Shown here: positions 43,101 through 54,700 of the stretch, in pieces | Layout: the number at the start of each line of letters is the position of its first letter | Position numbering within the stretch: position 1 is the stretch's first letter | Assembly (NCBI GenBank): GCA_018350325.1 | Contig: JAEVLN010000002.1 | Location: 2,088,288 to 2,152,287 of the forward strand | Length of the DNA stretch: 64,000 nt | Reading direction: 5' to 3' | Source: Globodera rostochiensis | Lineage: Eukaryota > Nematoda > Chromadorea > Rhabditida > Heteroderidae | The notes under the pieces: model-generated | Told to the model about the DNA's origin: nothing | The model's input: only the letters and a program-made list of their open reading frames with translations | The model's database searches: none | Program-made: the position numbers and the translations under genes

Positions 43101-45183
43101 TAATTTAAGCGTTTGTTTTTGGGTTACCAAAAATTACAAAAAAAAAAAAAAAAAGGTGAAAGAACACCAAATTCTTTCTCACTTTTTTTTGCTTTGTTTT
43201 TGTTGCAGCAACAGCAGCAGTTGGTGAGTGAAATAAAAAACTCTAAAATACAAATTTTTGTTTGTTTTTTTTTGTAATTTAAGCGTTTGTTTTTGGGTTA
43301 CCAAAAATTACAAAAAAAAAATTTTTTGGTTTTTGTTTAGCCCCCGGCACAGATGCCGTCCAACACCAGCGTGCCGCATTTTGACATTTCGCCCGCCCAT
43401 TCTGTGCCGACAACGCTCGGCACTGAATTTGTGTCGTCGACCATTGCGTCGGCAGCGGATGGGTAAAAAAAATTTTTTTGTTTTTTTGTACCTTTTTCAG
43501 ATAAAACAAATTATTTTTTGTAATTTTCTTCCACTTAAATTTTTTACTCTTTTTTTTTGTTTTGTTCGCTGGTTTGAGTTTACCTAAACAAATTTATATA
43601 AAAAATGGGGGAGATTTGAGGGGAAATGTAATGCTCATACTTTTTGAATTGAAAACAAAAAATTCGATTTTAAAGCAAACATTCCCCAGTTGTTTTGTTT
43701 TTCATCAAAATTTTGTTAAATTTAAAAATTCGTATAACATTTTTTCCCCTCCATCAACCCAGCAACACAACCATCAACACGACAATCACCTCCTCGACCT
43801 CGTCGTCAGTGCCCAACCCGGTGGCCATTGACAACAAAATTGAGCAGGCCATGGTGAGTGGGGTGGAATTTTTTTTTTTTTAAAAAAAAAAATAAAGTTT
43901 TCTTGCAATTTCTTTCCACTTTTGAACCTTCCAAAAAAAAAAAAATTTGCAGGAAACCTTTAGTTGAACAAAAATTTGTCGTCCCCCTTCCCATTTTTTT
44001 ATTGAAAAAAATTTGTTTACGGATTTGGTGAACGCTCTGAACTTCAAAAACAAGGACTGACTGGCTGACTGACGGAGGAGGGGTGGGCGGGGAGTACAAA
44101 ATTGGCAGGAAAAAAATGTGCCATTCCCCCCCCCCCTCCTCATTTTTTTAATGAAAAAAAATTTGTTTAAGATTGTTTTTTGTAGGATTTGGTGAATTTT
44201 TCTTTCCCATTTTGATCTCAAAAAGATTGACGGACGGACGGACGGGGGGGGGGCGGGGGGAGGAAAGTACAAAAATTGGCTACTTTAGTTGAACAAAATT
44301 TGTCCCCCCCCCCCCCCCCCCCCCCCCGCATTTTTTTTATATTGAAAACAAAAAAGTTATTTATTGTTTTTTTTGTAGGATTTGGTGAAGACACATTTGA
44401 CATTTGCGGTGCGCGAGGAAGTGGAAATTCTACGCACGACCATTGCCGACCTGGAGGGCAGGGTCAGTGGGCTTTTTGTTTTTTTTTTTCAATTTCTTTG
44501 CTCTTGGGGATTTTTTAAAAATTTTTTTAGGCCTTCTGGGCTTATTCTTTTTTTTGGATTAATTTTAAAATGGATTAAACCTTTTTATTAAAATGTTTCC
44601 CTGGGGGGGGGGGACGTTCAGGTGGCGTTGCTTGAGGGCGAAAATCAAATTTTGCGTCAATTTGCGCCCGCCGAAATTTTGGCCAACCTCCCGGCGCTGG
44701 TGCAACAACAGCGCGAGCAGCAGCAGCACCACCACCACCACCATCAACAGAAGGGCACCGGAGGGAATGCGACGACGATTGTGCCGCAAAAAATTGCCAT
44801 TCAGGTGGAAAAAAAATTTTTTTGGATTTTTTTTAAAATCAATTCTTTTGTCGTTAAAATATTACTTATTTTAAAATGTGCGAGAATGACAACAACAACA
44901 ACAAAAAACAAAAACATTTTTATATTGAATGACAAAAATTTGTGTTCCAAACATCTGCCAACTTTAAATGAACAATTTGGTTAATATATTGTTTCTGCAG
45001 ACAGTTCCGTCCGCGCCCGTCATCATGGACCAGCATCAGCACCAGCAGCACTACACTTCACCACCACCGCCGCCAGCGGCGGCGACGGCGGCGGCGGCGG
45101 CGGCGTGTTCAACTGCAGCTGCTGCTGCTACTGCTCCAGCTCCTCCGGCTGCGTGCGGTGGAGATGAACCGCAACAGCAGTGA
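40145..45183 (+). CDS. tsct-1: TSC22-domain transcriptional regulator
   Basis: Ten exons join in frame to 415 residues: 40145-40186, 41035-41166, 41996-42245, 42898-43043, 43209-43223, 43341-43462, 43763-43853, 44379-44462, 44622-44804, 45001-45183. TSC22 proteins dimerise through the TSC box plus leucine zipper and act in growth and stress transcription and, with WNK/NRBP1, in volume control. The TSC box is clear at about residues 255-310: NPVAIDNKIEQAM, DLVKTHLTFAVREEVEILRT, then TIADLEGR and VALLEGENQILRQFA. The N-terminus has the long-isoform motif FTRGRWECIDYKD (about residue 22). The middle is Pro/Ser/Thr/Gln-rich and the tail has poly-His, poly-Ala and poly-Gln. Exon 5 is a 15-base microexon (QQQQL). 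A GC-hairpin transposon remnant lies in intron 2 (about 41360-41590). Confidence 0.92.
41360..41590. mobile_element. Probable decayed MITE in TSC22 intron 2
   Basis: CAAGGACGTAGCCAGG at the left and CTAGTTACATCCCTG at the right are imperfect inverted ends of the same type as the element at 11277-11566. Inside are poly-G and poly-C pairs, GCGTGGCGCTCAGATGG, and the GC hairpin at 41468-41491. No matching 8-base flanks were found. Confidence 0.6.
43955..44400 (+). repeat. Triplicated acceptor region before TSC22 exon 8
   Basis: Three tandem units of about 130-170 bases each carry TTTAGTTGAACAAAATTTGT or a relative, poly-C, CATTTTTTTATTGAAAA and then GGATTTGGTGAA. The last unit is exon 8 itself (TTTTGTAG|GATTTGGTGAAGAC at 44379). 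The second unit has an intact TTTTTTGTAG|GATTTGGTGAA decoy at about 44190, while the first has lost the AG. Each ends in GACGGACGG and poly-G. Confidence 0.8.
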
Positions 45184-46489
45184 TTGAGTGACTGTGCTGC
45201 TGTGCGGCGGTGCTCGATGCTTTCTTTTCGTTTTTTTGCGTTTTTTCTTTAAACACATTTGACTCTTAAGTTGACTCTCTAAAACTTTTACAAAATTCTT
45301 TCTTTCTTTTTTGTATTCTTTTCTTTTTTTGCTTTGTTCACATCTACTACTATACTATATATATATGTATCTGTTCACCAATTATTCGAGCACAATATTT
45401 TGTGTATTTTTTTGTTTTGTTAATTTATGATCTGCCTCCTCTGAAGGCTATGAAAAAAATGTTTGCTTTTGAAATCGTTTCGTTTCTTCAAATTTGCGGC
45501 ATTTGGCGGGCGGAGGGGGGGGGGTGGCTTAATGTTTTGGTTTTTTAAAATTTTTTCCCTTTACTAAAGGCTATTTTGTGCTGACTGATCGCGCTCTATA
45601 AAAGATTAATTAAACGTTTTAACTTTATTTTAAATTTTAATGTTAAAAACAAAAAAAAATTCTTTGATCGCGCGAATAGTTGTATTATGTACGGTAGCTA
45701 GAGGGATAGGTAAAATTGTTCCAAAAAATTAAAAAAATTTTGGGAGATTTGATTATTTGTTGCCCATTTCCGCTTGCGTAGGCGGACAACCAATCAACCA
45801 ACTTCGCCGAACACTTTTATTTGGTGATGACGGTGAACAAAATGGCGAATTGCTGACGTAAAGCCGCGATCAGCACATTACGATAACAATGTACGGTGGC
45901 GTGGAACTGGCGATCAGAAGATTGAGATTTTTTGTTGTTGTTGTTGGTACCCCATTATTTGTTGATCACATCAACGGGCAAAATGCTCTAAACAAATCAC
46001 TAAAAATGATTTGGGTACGAATGAGAAGAGATTGGACAGATCGAGATCGAGTTTTTCGAAGACGAAATTTTAGTGCATTCGAGAATGACTTGATCGAAAG
46101 CTCGATCGGGGTCCTCAAGTCCGGTCTTTAATACGAATTATAGAGAATGATGACTAGGGATCGATCAAGAATCTTGATCGGTCCTCGAGTCCGGTCTTTA
46201 ATACGAATATAGAGAGATGACTAGAGATTGGACCTGGGGATCGATCGGAAATCTCGATCGGAGACGATTAGAATGATGACTAAAAATATGTTTTGATCAG
46301 ATTGCTTCAATAAATGTCCTTAAGCGGGACAGCAATTTAGCTTAAAGAAATTGAGACAATATCAGAGGGACGAGGCAATTCCGGCATTTAATGCCGCGAG
46401 CGATGAAAGAAAATGAATAAAGCTAATAAGAAGGTCACGGAATAAGCTGCGTTTAGGTATATTGTCCCATAATCACGGGTTGAAACATT

Positions 46490-46950
46490 TCCATTAGTGT
46501 ACATTTTAAACGATTTTCCGTTATGGGACAATGTGAACAATTTTCCATAGGGCACCGTTTGTCTGTGAGACATTTTGATCGGGGACACCTTTTGTCCGTA
46601 GGGCCATTTTTCAGTGGGACATTTTGATCGGGGACCTTTTGTCTGTGGGACATTTAGAACGGGGACCTTTTCCATAATGGAAAGTCTATATTGTGCCATA
46701 ATCACGGGTTGAAACGTTTCTATTAGCATAGTTTAAACGATTTTCCGTTATGGGACAAGGACGATTTTCCGTTAGGGACCGTTTGTCAGTGGGACTTTTT
46801 GAACGGACACCTTTTGTCCGTGGGGCCATTTGTCTGTGGGACATTTAGAAAGGGGACTTTTTGTCAGTGGGACCTTTTGAACGGGGACCTTTTGTCCGTG
46901 GGACACTTTGAACGGAGTGTCCTTTTGTCTGTGGGACCTTTTGTATCCGT
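46490..46950. repeat. Degenerate array of GGGGACCTTTTGTC units
   Basis: About fifteen units of the form GGGACATTTTGAWCGGGGAC and CCTTTTGTCYGTGGGAC alternate. The flanks contain two copies of a roughly 70-base block with AATCACGGGTTGAAAC and GATTTTCCGTTATGGGACAA. The short ACCTTTTGTCC motif recurs near 1330-1435 and in the intron at 36115-36240. Confidence 0.7.
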
Positions 46951-47469
46951 TCGGAAACAAAAATTAGTTGAACAATAAAACAAATATTTGGTTATATTCG
47001 ATATTTTTGTTTGCCCCTTTTGCGGCGGCGGCTGTTAATGGCACATCAAATGATCGATCGATCGATCAAAAATAGACAATTTGTGGTGGTGGTGGTCGCC
47101 CAATCGTTCGCTGTTTGCTGAACAATGAATCGCGCGCGAAGACGGATTTTTGTTGCTGCCGCCGCTGCTGTCGATGGCCGGCCCCGATCGACCGATCGAA
47201 GTGATCCGATTTCAGCAAGTACAAAAAACATTCATTTTTGATTGATGATCAAACTTCAATCACTTCTTCGGGAAGTCTCTTTTCCAATTGTTTGTTTGGT
47301 CTGTTGAAATATAATATCCATTGGAACCCTTTTTTTTGTACCTTTTAATAGAATCTGATCAACTTTTTTGTGATCGCAAAAAAGTTGTGATCGGCTAAAA
47401 CCGGCTGGCTGTTAGATCGCGATCATATTTCTTATTCGGCTAACCAGGCCTTCATATCACATGATAACC

Positions 47470-48010
47470 GAAACGTGATCAGATCCCCAAATCACTTTCT
47501 ACCTCAAAATGATCACCACTTTCGACCCCAAAATGATCAAACCCCAACCACTTTTGTCAGTGATCAGAGATCCCCAAATCACTTTCTACCCCAAAATGAT
47601 CAGACCCCAACCACTTTCGACCCCAAAATGATCAGACCCCAACCACTTTCGTCAACCAAAAACTGAGGACGTGATCACTGATCAGAGATCCCCAAATCAC
47701 TTTCTACCCCAAAATGATCAGACCCCAACCACATTCGACCCCAAAATGATCAGACCCCAACCACTTTCGACCCCAAAATGATCAGACCCCAACCACTTTC
47801 GTCAACCAAAAACTGAGGACGTGATCAGATCCCCAAATCACTTTAATCTGATCACTTTTTGTGATCGCAAAGAAGTTGTGATCGGCTGAAACTGGCTACT
47901 TATTCGGCTGACTCAGGCCTTCACATTACATGTTACCCCAAAAACTTCAGACCCCAAATCACTTTCGACCCCAAAAACTAAGGACGTGATCAGAGACCCC
48001 CAAATCACTT
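47470..48010. repeat. GATCA-rich minisatellite
   Basis: Units of ATGATCAGACCCCAACCACTTTCGACCCCAAA (about 31 bases, given here as a consensus of two halves) are grouped into larger repeats separated by GTCAACCAAAAACTGAGGACGTGATCA. No codon structure or RNA fold is apparent. Confidence 0.8.
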
Positions 48011-49926
48011 CAACTCCAAACCCTAAGGACGTGCTGATCGAGAACTATCCAGACTTTCAGCAGATCGCTCAGTAAATATGTGCTAAAAAATGCCCCCCAA
48101 AATATGTTTTCATATGTGCCAAAAAGTAGCCGCCCTAATTCAAAAATTTTATTTTTTGGGCTTCTCTCAATGGTAAGGAATCCACGAAAAAAATATGTTA
48201 AAAACATAAAAATCCGGGCCCTAATCATCTCATAAGAAGATTTGTTTTAAAATTTAAAATTACCCCATTAACATATCTTCTTTTTCGTGGGTGACCAACC
48301 AAACCAAATTGGTAATTCGTCTCCGCCTCGCCCCCCCCCATCCATGTCGATTAAATTTGCCATTAGTCCGCGCGATCGATATCCGCCATTCAGCAATAAT
48401 TTTCGCCATCCAATTCCCAAATTGGTAAATATATTTTTGGATGTTTTGTCAATTTTTCTTTTTTTGAATATTTTTAACTTTTCAGAATTATGTGCGGTGG
48501 GGGCTATTCTGTTGGCAAAATTTGGTTGCTTAAATACAGCCATAAAAATATTCAATTAATTAGTTCATTTTTATTTATTACCCCACTCTGATCAGATAGA
48601 TCAAACAAGGTCTGATCAATGTTTGGCATTTTTGCATAATTTGATCATTTTCTCTCTGATCACTATTATTATGGCAAAATTTGGTTGCTTAAATAAAGCC
48701 ATAAAAAATATCTTGAAAATTAGTCATTTTTATTTAAATAAAATTACCCACTGATCAGGCTGATCAATGTTTGGCATTTTTGCCCCCAATTTTTGCATAT
48801 TTTGATCACTCTCTCTCTCTGATCACTATTATTACTATTATTATTATGCGCTGATCCAAGCGCGGACAATCATTCCGTCTTCCTCCGTACATTTTGATGA
48901 ACCGGTTCGCATTTCCCCCCCCCCCCCCCCCGACCATTTGTCGCCCCCCCCCCCCAATTCTTCCCCTGAGGCGCTTTTGGTGGTGCCTCATTATGTAAAT
49001 TTATGTATGGTATCAAGGCTGGGCAAAATGCGAAAATAAAATCTGAAACCCGAAATTTCCGAAAAAAATCCGAAACGATTTAAAATCCGAAACGATTTAA
49101 AATCCGAAAACCCAAAAATCACGAACTTTCCGAACTCAGATTGTAGCAGGGATGGGTGCCGCCGTCAACCTTAAGAAAAAAAATTTTTGAAAAAATCGGA
49201 ATTCCGAGGCCCCTCGAAATTTTTTTGTTTTCTTGGCAATTGGAAACCGGTGGTACTCCGAGCCCAAAAATGTGGGCGTAAATCGCAATTCCGACCATTT
49301 TTTTAAAGTGTTCAATTTTTATCAAAAGGCAATTAATTTCTTTTAATTACAAAAATCAAAAAGCGAGAATTTTTGTTTAAGAAATTTTGCAAAATTTGTT
49401 CATTGGAATTGTTAAAAAAAGAGAACTTTTCGGTTGAAATTTTTTCTGAAAGTAAATAATAATTATTTGTACAAAATTCGCGTTGTGTTTGCCAAATTGG
49501 AAGAAGCAAAAACAAAACAAACAAACAATTTTATCAGCACTTGTGCAGAAAAGCGAATAGTTACATATTTTGTTACAAAAGTACAATTAAAAAAAAATTA
49601 TTTTCTATTTTTTTTTTTAATATTCAACTTTCGTTTCTTACAAAATTCAAGCTCACGGAGCTTGATGCGGATTCGGCATTCCGGACCCGAACTTGTCGGA
49701 ATCCGGCATTCCTTACCCGAAATGGCTGGAAATCGGGCATTCCAGGCCCGAAAAAATTATCAGAATCCGGCATTCTGGACCCGAAATGGCCTAAATAAAT
49801 TCTAAAAACCCTCAAATATGTGCTAAAAAATGGGGGGGGGGCTGGTTTTGGGGTCGCACACCAAAATTAAAGAAATCAACAAAAAGGCGCGCCATATTTA
49901 TATTCACATAATTTATATTCTCACCG

Positions 49927-50113
49927 GAATCCCCTCAACGACTTAGGCCAAGCCTTAGCCTAAGCTAAGCTTAAGCTTGAGCTTAGGCTTAGGCTTAGGT
50001 CTAAGCCTAACGAACCCCAAGCCGGGGTGGCTTAGGCCTAAGTTAGGCTTAATCTTAGCTTTAGTACGGGACTGAATCAGCCATCGTGAGGGGGGGGGAT
50101 TCAGACCGGTAGC
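49927..50113. repeat. Dispersed repeat with TTAGGC/GCCTAA palindromes, copy B
   Basis: This is the second copy of the element at 34911-35087, with the same CCCCTCAACG start, GGTGGCTTAGGCCTAAGTTA core and TTCAGACCGGTAGCC end. The two are in the same orientation, and the palindromic part has rearranged between them. Confidence 0.85.
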
Positions 50114-50487
50114 CGCCAGAGGCCATGTTAACCTTTCCCCATCAAAAAATGTTCCTTAATTTAATTACTCTTATCCAAAAAAACACGCACCCACACCTAA
50201 TTGCAAACAAAAAGTGATCACATTCACCAAACAAGAGTTTAATAATTGTGGTAATGATCAGGAAAGTACCAAATTGGGCAATAAAATTAAACAAAAAAAA
50301 ACATTATTTTCCAAATTTTTTGATTAATTGTGGCTGGCGACCATTACAATTTCCGATTGATCAAAGTTTGTTTGTGGTTTTGTATATTCGATCTCATCAA
50401 AAAAATGCATTCCTTAATCCTGGCCATTTAACAATGTGATCAAATAATGTTTTTAATTGTCGGAATTTTATTTTTTTGCATTTTCCC

Positions 50488-50925
50488 CCCCGGCGCCCTA
50501 CCGCATAATTGCGCCCATTTTTCATGTCAAAAAATTTTTGCGTCGACAATCAATCAAAAATCGGCGACAGTGATCAAAAATCCGTCAGACAAAGGCGCGC
50601 AAAATATTCAATTCATTCACTACCAATTTTAATTTATGAAAAATTCACTTTTTTTAAAATTGCATTTTTTATTTACATTTTAAAATGAATTTTACAACAA
50701 AAAAGTCCATCGAATTTAAACGGCAAAATCACCAATTTTTCGGTCCCCGACCCCTCGGGGGCGGGAAAAGTCGGGGTCGGGATTGAGGTTTTCGTCCCCG
50801 ACAATAAAATTGCCTTATTTACATTAAAAAAGAATTTTACAACAAAAAAACGGCAAAATTCACCAAATTTTCTATTTTCATCGCCGGTTTCTCAATTTTT
50901 TTGTTCTTAAATTGTCACAATCATT
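50488..50925. repeat. Transporter left-flank block, repeated at 63699-64000
   Basis: The block begins CCCTACCGCATAATTGCGCC and includes TTTGCGTCGACRATCAATCA, AAAATCGGCGACMGTGATCA and CGCCGGTTTCTCAAT. The same order of motifs is found at the right edge of the window, in the same orientation, running off its end. The left copy has an extra GTCCCCGACCCCTCGGGGG insertion. Confidence 0.88.
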
Positions 50926-51722
50926 TAATATATATTTAATTAATTAATTAATTAATCGTTGTCTCTTTTTCTAATTAATCACTGGTGCGACGATAGTGAG
51001 GGGAGACAACCGCTGGACTTTTTTTATTTTAAAAGAATTTTACTAATTTTTATTGTTTGACCAATTTTTTGAGAGTTTTATTTTTTTTGCAAAGACTGAA
51101 ATTGAAAAATAAATTTAAAAACTGTTGTGAAATAAATTAAAAATAAATCAAAAAATGTTAGTCCATTTTTATACCAAAATAAAACATTTGGTTTAAAAAG
51201 AACAAAAATAATTGCCAAATGAATTACCAATCGAAAGCAAACAATGTTTAAAATATATTTATGAACTTTGAAAATTAAAATTTATTTTTTTTTTTATCCG
51301 ATTTAAAAAGGTGTCAAATTGATCATTATTATTACACAGATTTAGATTTAATTATGCCCCCCCCCCAATAATCCCGCCATATATTTTTTATCAAATATTT
51401 TTCACCCCCCAAAAGTTCATTTACATTTTTCACGGAGCCTCTAAAAGGTGACGGACGGACGGATTATATTTAAATTGAGCAAATTTCCGATGGACATTTA
51501 TTTTTATTTTTATCTTTTTTTAATTTTATAAACAAATTAAAAGTCCCCAAGCATTTTTATATAAAATTTTGTCCGAATTTATTTTAATTTTCACGGAATG
51601 ATGCGAATAACAAATTCAATTTTGTTTTTTTTTGCCTTAATTTTCACAAATTTATTGGCATCGTGGCGATTTTTACGTAATTTTAATTAATTTAAAACAT
51701 ATTTTAGATCAAAAACAAAATT

Positions 51723-54700
51723 ATGGAACTTCAACGCATTTACGTGTTCTTGGCTCTGTTCACATTCGTTTATTTTTTGGAGTCAATTGGCGGAATGTAA
51801 AAACATTTTTTAAAAAAATATTTTTTTAAACCTCCAAAAAATTGCTTTTAAGGTATATGGTGGCCTCAGTGCAAAACATTGAGCGACAATTTCGAATTCC
51901 GTCAAAATTGTCCGGCTTTCTCGTCTCGGCTCGTCAGCCCCACTTTTTATTTTTAATATAAATTTTTAATAATAAAATTACAAAAATATTTTACAATTAC
52001 AATATACACATTCATTGTTAATTACTGTAATTAAGACGACATTTCTTATGTGCTCACTGTGGTGTTTGTTTCATTCTACGGCTCAAAGGGTGAGAACAAC
52101 CAAAGATACAGTCAAATTCCGGACATTTTGGGTCCAGAAATGTCGAATTCCGGACATTTTGGGTCCGGATATGCCGAATTCCGGACATTTTGGGTCCTGA
52201 TATGCCGAATTCCGGACATTTTGGGCCTAGAAGTGCCGAATTCCGGACATTTTGGGTCCCGATATGCCGAATTCCGGGCATTTTGGGTCCAGAAATGTCG
52301 AATTCCGGACATTTTGGGTCCTGATATGCCGAATTCCGGACATTTTGGGTCCGGATATGCCGAATTCCGGGTTCCAGGATATTTTGGCAAAAAATCCGGA
52401 AATTTTCACAAAAATTGGCGGATTTTTCGTTGGTTTAGATCAGTTTCCCAGACAATAACCTAAAGAAATTGGAAATAGAATAATTCCTTGTATTTTAATT
52501 ATGTAATTGTTGAAATAAATAAGTCAAATTCAATTTTAATTAATGACTTTTTATTTTGAAAAAATTAAATTTTGCAAATATTTGTCTTTATTCCCTTTTT
52601 TTGTTGTTAATTTTAATTTATTTCCTCCTTTTTAATTCATCATATTTATATATTAATTTTTGTGATTATTTTTTTTAATTTAAAATTTTGAATTATTTTT
52701 TAAAATTTAAAATTGCAGGCAATCGCGCCAAATGGATTGGCTTCGGCACTTTTTTGATTGCTTTTGCCCACATTTTCACGGCCATGTCCAATTTTCTGTT
52801 CCGCGCCGACACGTATCAGCTGAATCTGGCCGAAGTTGAGGTAAAATTTAAATTTAAAAAATTCAAATTCAAATTCAAAAATTATATTATACTTTTAGGC
52901 CCGTCTGAGGCCTGGCCCAAATTTATTTGCCGAAAACGCGACAATTCCGGCATTGTTTGACTACGCACCAATCCGGGACCGAATACCGGCACGCGTTCGG
53001 GAAATGGTAATAATTTTAAACACTTTTTTTTTGCAATAAAAATATTAATATTTATAACACTTTTAAAATTGTAAAATTCATTAAATTATTTATAATTTAT
53101 ATTTATATTTTTATTTTATTATTTTTCTTCATTCTTTTTGTTATTTCTTTTAAGTTGAGCCCGAATTTTTGGCCCGGGCTCCACTTTAAGCATACCGTAA
53201 ACACTCTTGTAATCCCCCATGAGGGATTATTTTTCAACCTACTCAGAGAGTGGGGGATTATTAGAGGTTGGGGGATTACAAGAGTGTTTACGGTATTTAA
53301 TTTGCTTCTTTTTAACACCAATTTTCGTAGAGGTTATTAATTTGTGAAACACTTTTATTTTTTGACACTTTCCTTATTCATTTGGTAACTTTTTTGTTTT
53401 TTTTTAATTTAACTAATTAATTTTATTTAATAAAAAATTCGGCGCTCGAGCAGCCGCCGGGTTGAATAAAATTCAATATTTTTTACATTACTTTTTTTAA
53501 AATTTAATTAATTAATTTTATTCAATAAAAAATGTTTTCTCAGATTCATTCGGCGCTCGAGCAGCCGCCCGGTTGGTTGGTCGCCGCCTACTCGCCGAAG
53601 CGCATTCAGTACAATAACAGCAGCTATACACAAAGTCAATTTTTGCTGGACGAACCGCTGATTTTGGAGGTGAAAATTGGCGCTGCTGAAATTGATTTAA
53701 ATTAAACAAAACATATTTAATAATAATATAATATAAAAAATTAATGTTAGACTATTTAATAATTAAAATAAAATAAAATTTATGTTAGAGACCGGACCCG
53801 GATTATGGATTAGGTCCGAGTTCATTTTCACTTCTGGAATCCGATTTCCGAATCCGGTCATTTCAAAATTCCGGTCTCTAAAGTAAAGAATAGGCAAAAT
53901 GTTAGCCCCGGGTGGGACTCGAACCAACGTCCTCCACCCAATCCGTGGGCAGCTCTTCCAACTGAGCTACCGGGGCGTCCCATTAATCTGCTTCTTTATG
54001 GATGATCTTTTGCCCTCGCCATAGGCGTTTTAACCGTTCGCTTCCAACCAGCGGAACACACAAATCCTTACACTAATTTATGTGCACCTTTTTTGAAACA
54101 AAAAAAAATGTTTAATAAATTGTATAGCTAAAACTTTAAATTTAATTCTTACATTCATTCATTAAAAATTTTGCTTAATTTAATTCAAAAATTGTTTTGA
54201 AAACAGATTTTGCGACGATCAGAGCAATTATTGAGCGCCATTGAATCAACTGCAACGAATCTGTCCACCGCAAACGGCGGCACATTTAAAATGGATGAGC
54301 ATCAACAGAATGCCAAACAAGCATTGGCAGAAGCGTTAAGGTGGCACGCGCGCGCGCGCAAAAAATTAAATTTCAAAAATGTTTAAAATGCCAATGGTTT
54401 TCTCAAAAATGTTTAAAATGCCAATGGTTTACTCAAAATGGTTAAAATGCCTATAGGTTTCTCAAAAATGTTTAAAATGCCAATGGTTTACTCAAAATGG
54501 TTAAAATGCCTATGGTTTCTCAAAAATGTTTAAAAAGCTAATCAAAAATGTTTAAAATGCCAATGGTTTTCTCAAAATGTTTAAAAAGCTAATCATAAAT
54601 GTTTAAAAAGCTAATCCAAAATGTTTAAAATGCTAATGGTTTACTCAAAAATGTTTAAAATGCCAATGGTTTTCTCAAAATGTTTAAAAAGCTAATCAAA

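Larger units (their letters stand above)
45184..51722. other. Long intergenic region, repeats only
   Basis: The left end is TSC22 3' UTR and flank. Beyond are a roughly 75-base tandem unit near 46090-46210 (GTCCTCRAGTCCGGTCTTTA), the array at 46490-46950, the GATCA-rich minisatellite at 47470-48010, and an inverted partner of 57690-57860 at 48060-48235. Two near-identical blocks at about 48500-48780 share GGCAAAATTTGGTTGCTTAA. CCGGCATTCCGGACCCGAA units at 49660-49790 and the dispersed repeats at 49927-50113 and 50488-50925 follow. An open frame near 48287-48430 has no supporting features. No convincing gene was found. Confidence 0.6.

Noticed and set aside
45889..46131. 80-codon open frame with VVVVG stretch
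   Set aside because: It runs through GATCGAGATCGAG-type repeats and has no splice or composition support.
47470..48010. Possible CRISPR-like or regulatory array of GATCA units
   Set aside because: Repeats vary in length and there are no unique spacers; it is a minisatellite.
48287..48559. Candidate exon SPRDRYPPFSNNFRHPIPK upstream of the transporter
   Set aside because: The transporter has its own start with an acceptor just upstream; no phase-compatible partner exon was found for this piece.
52105..52375. Regular repeats resembling a CRISPR array
   Set aside because: Units are directly adjacent with no unique spacers, and the context is a eukaryotic transporter intron.
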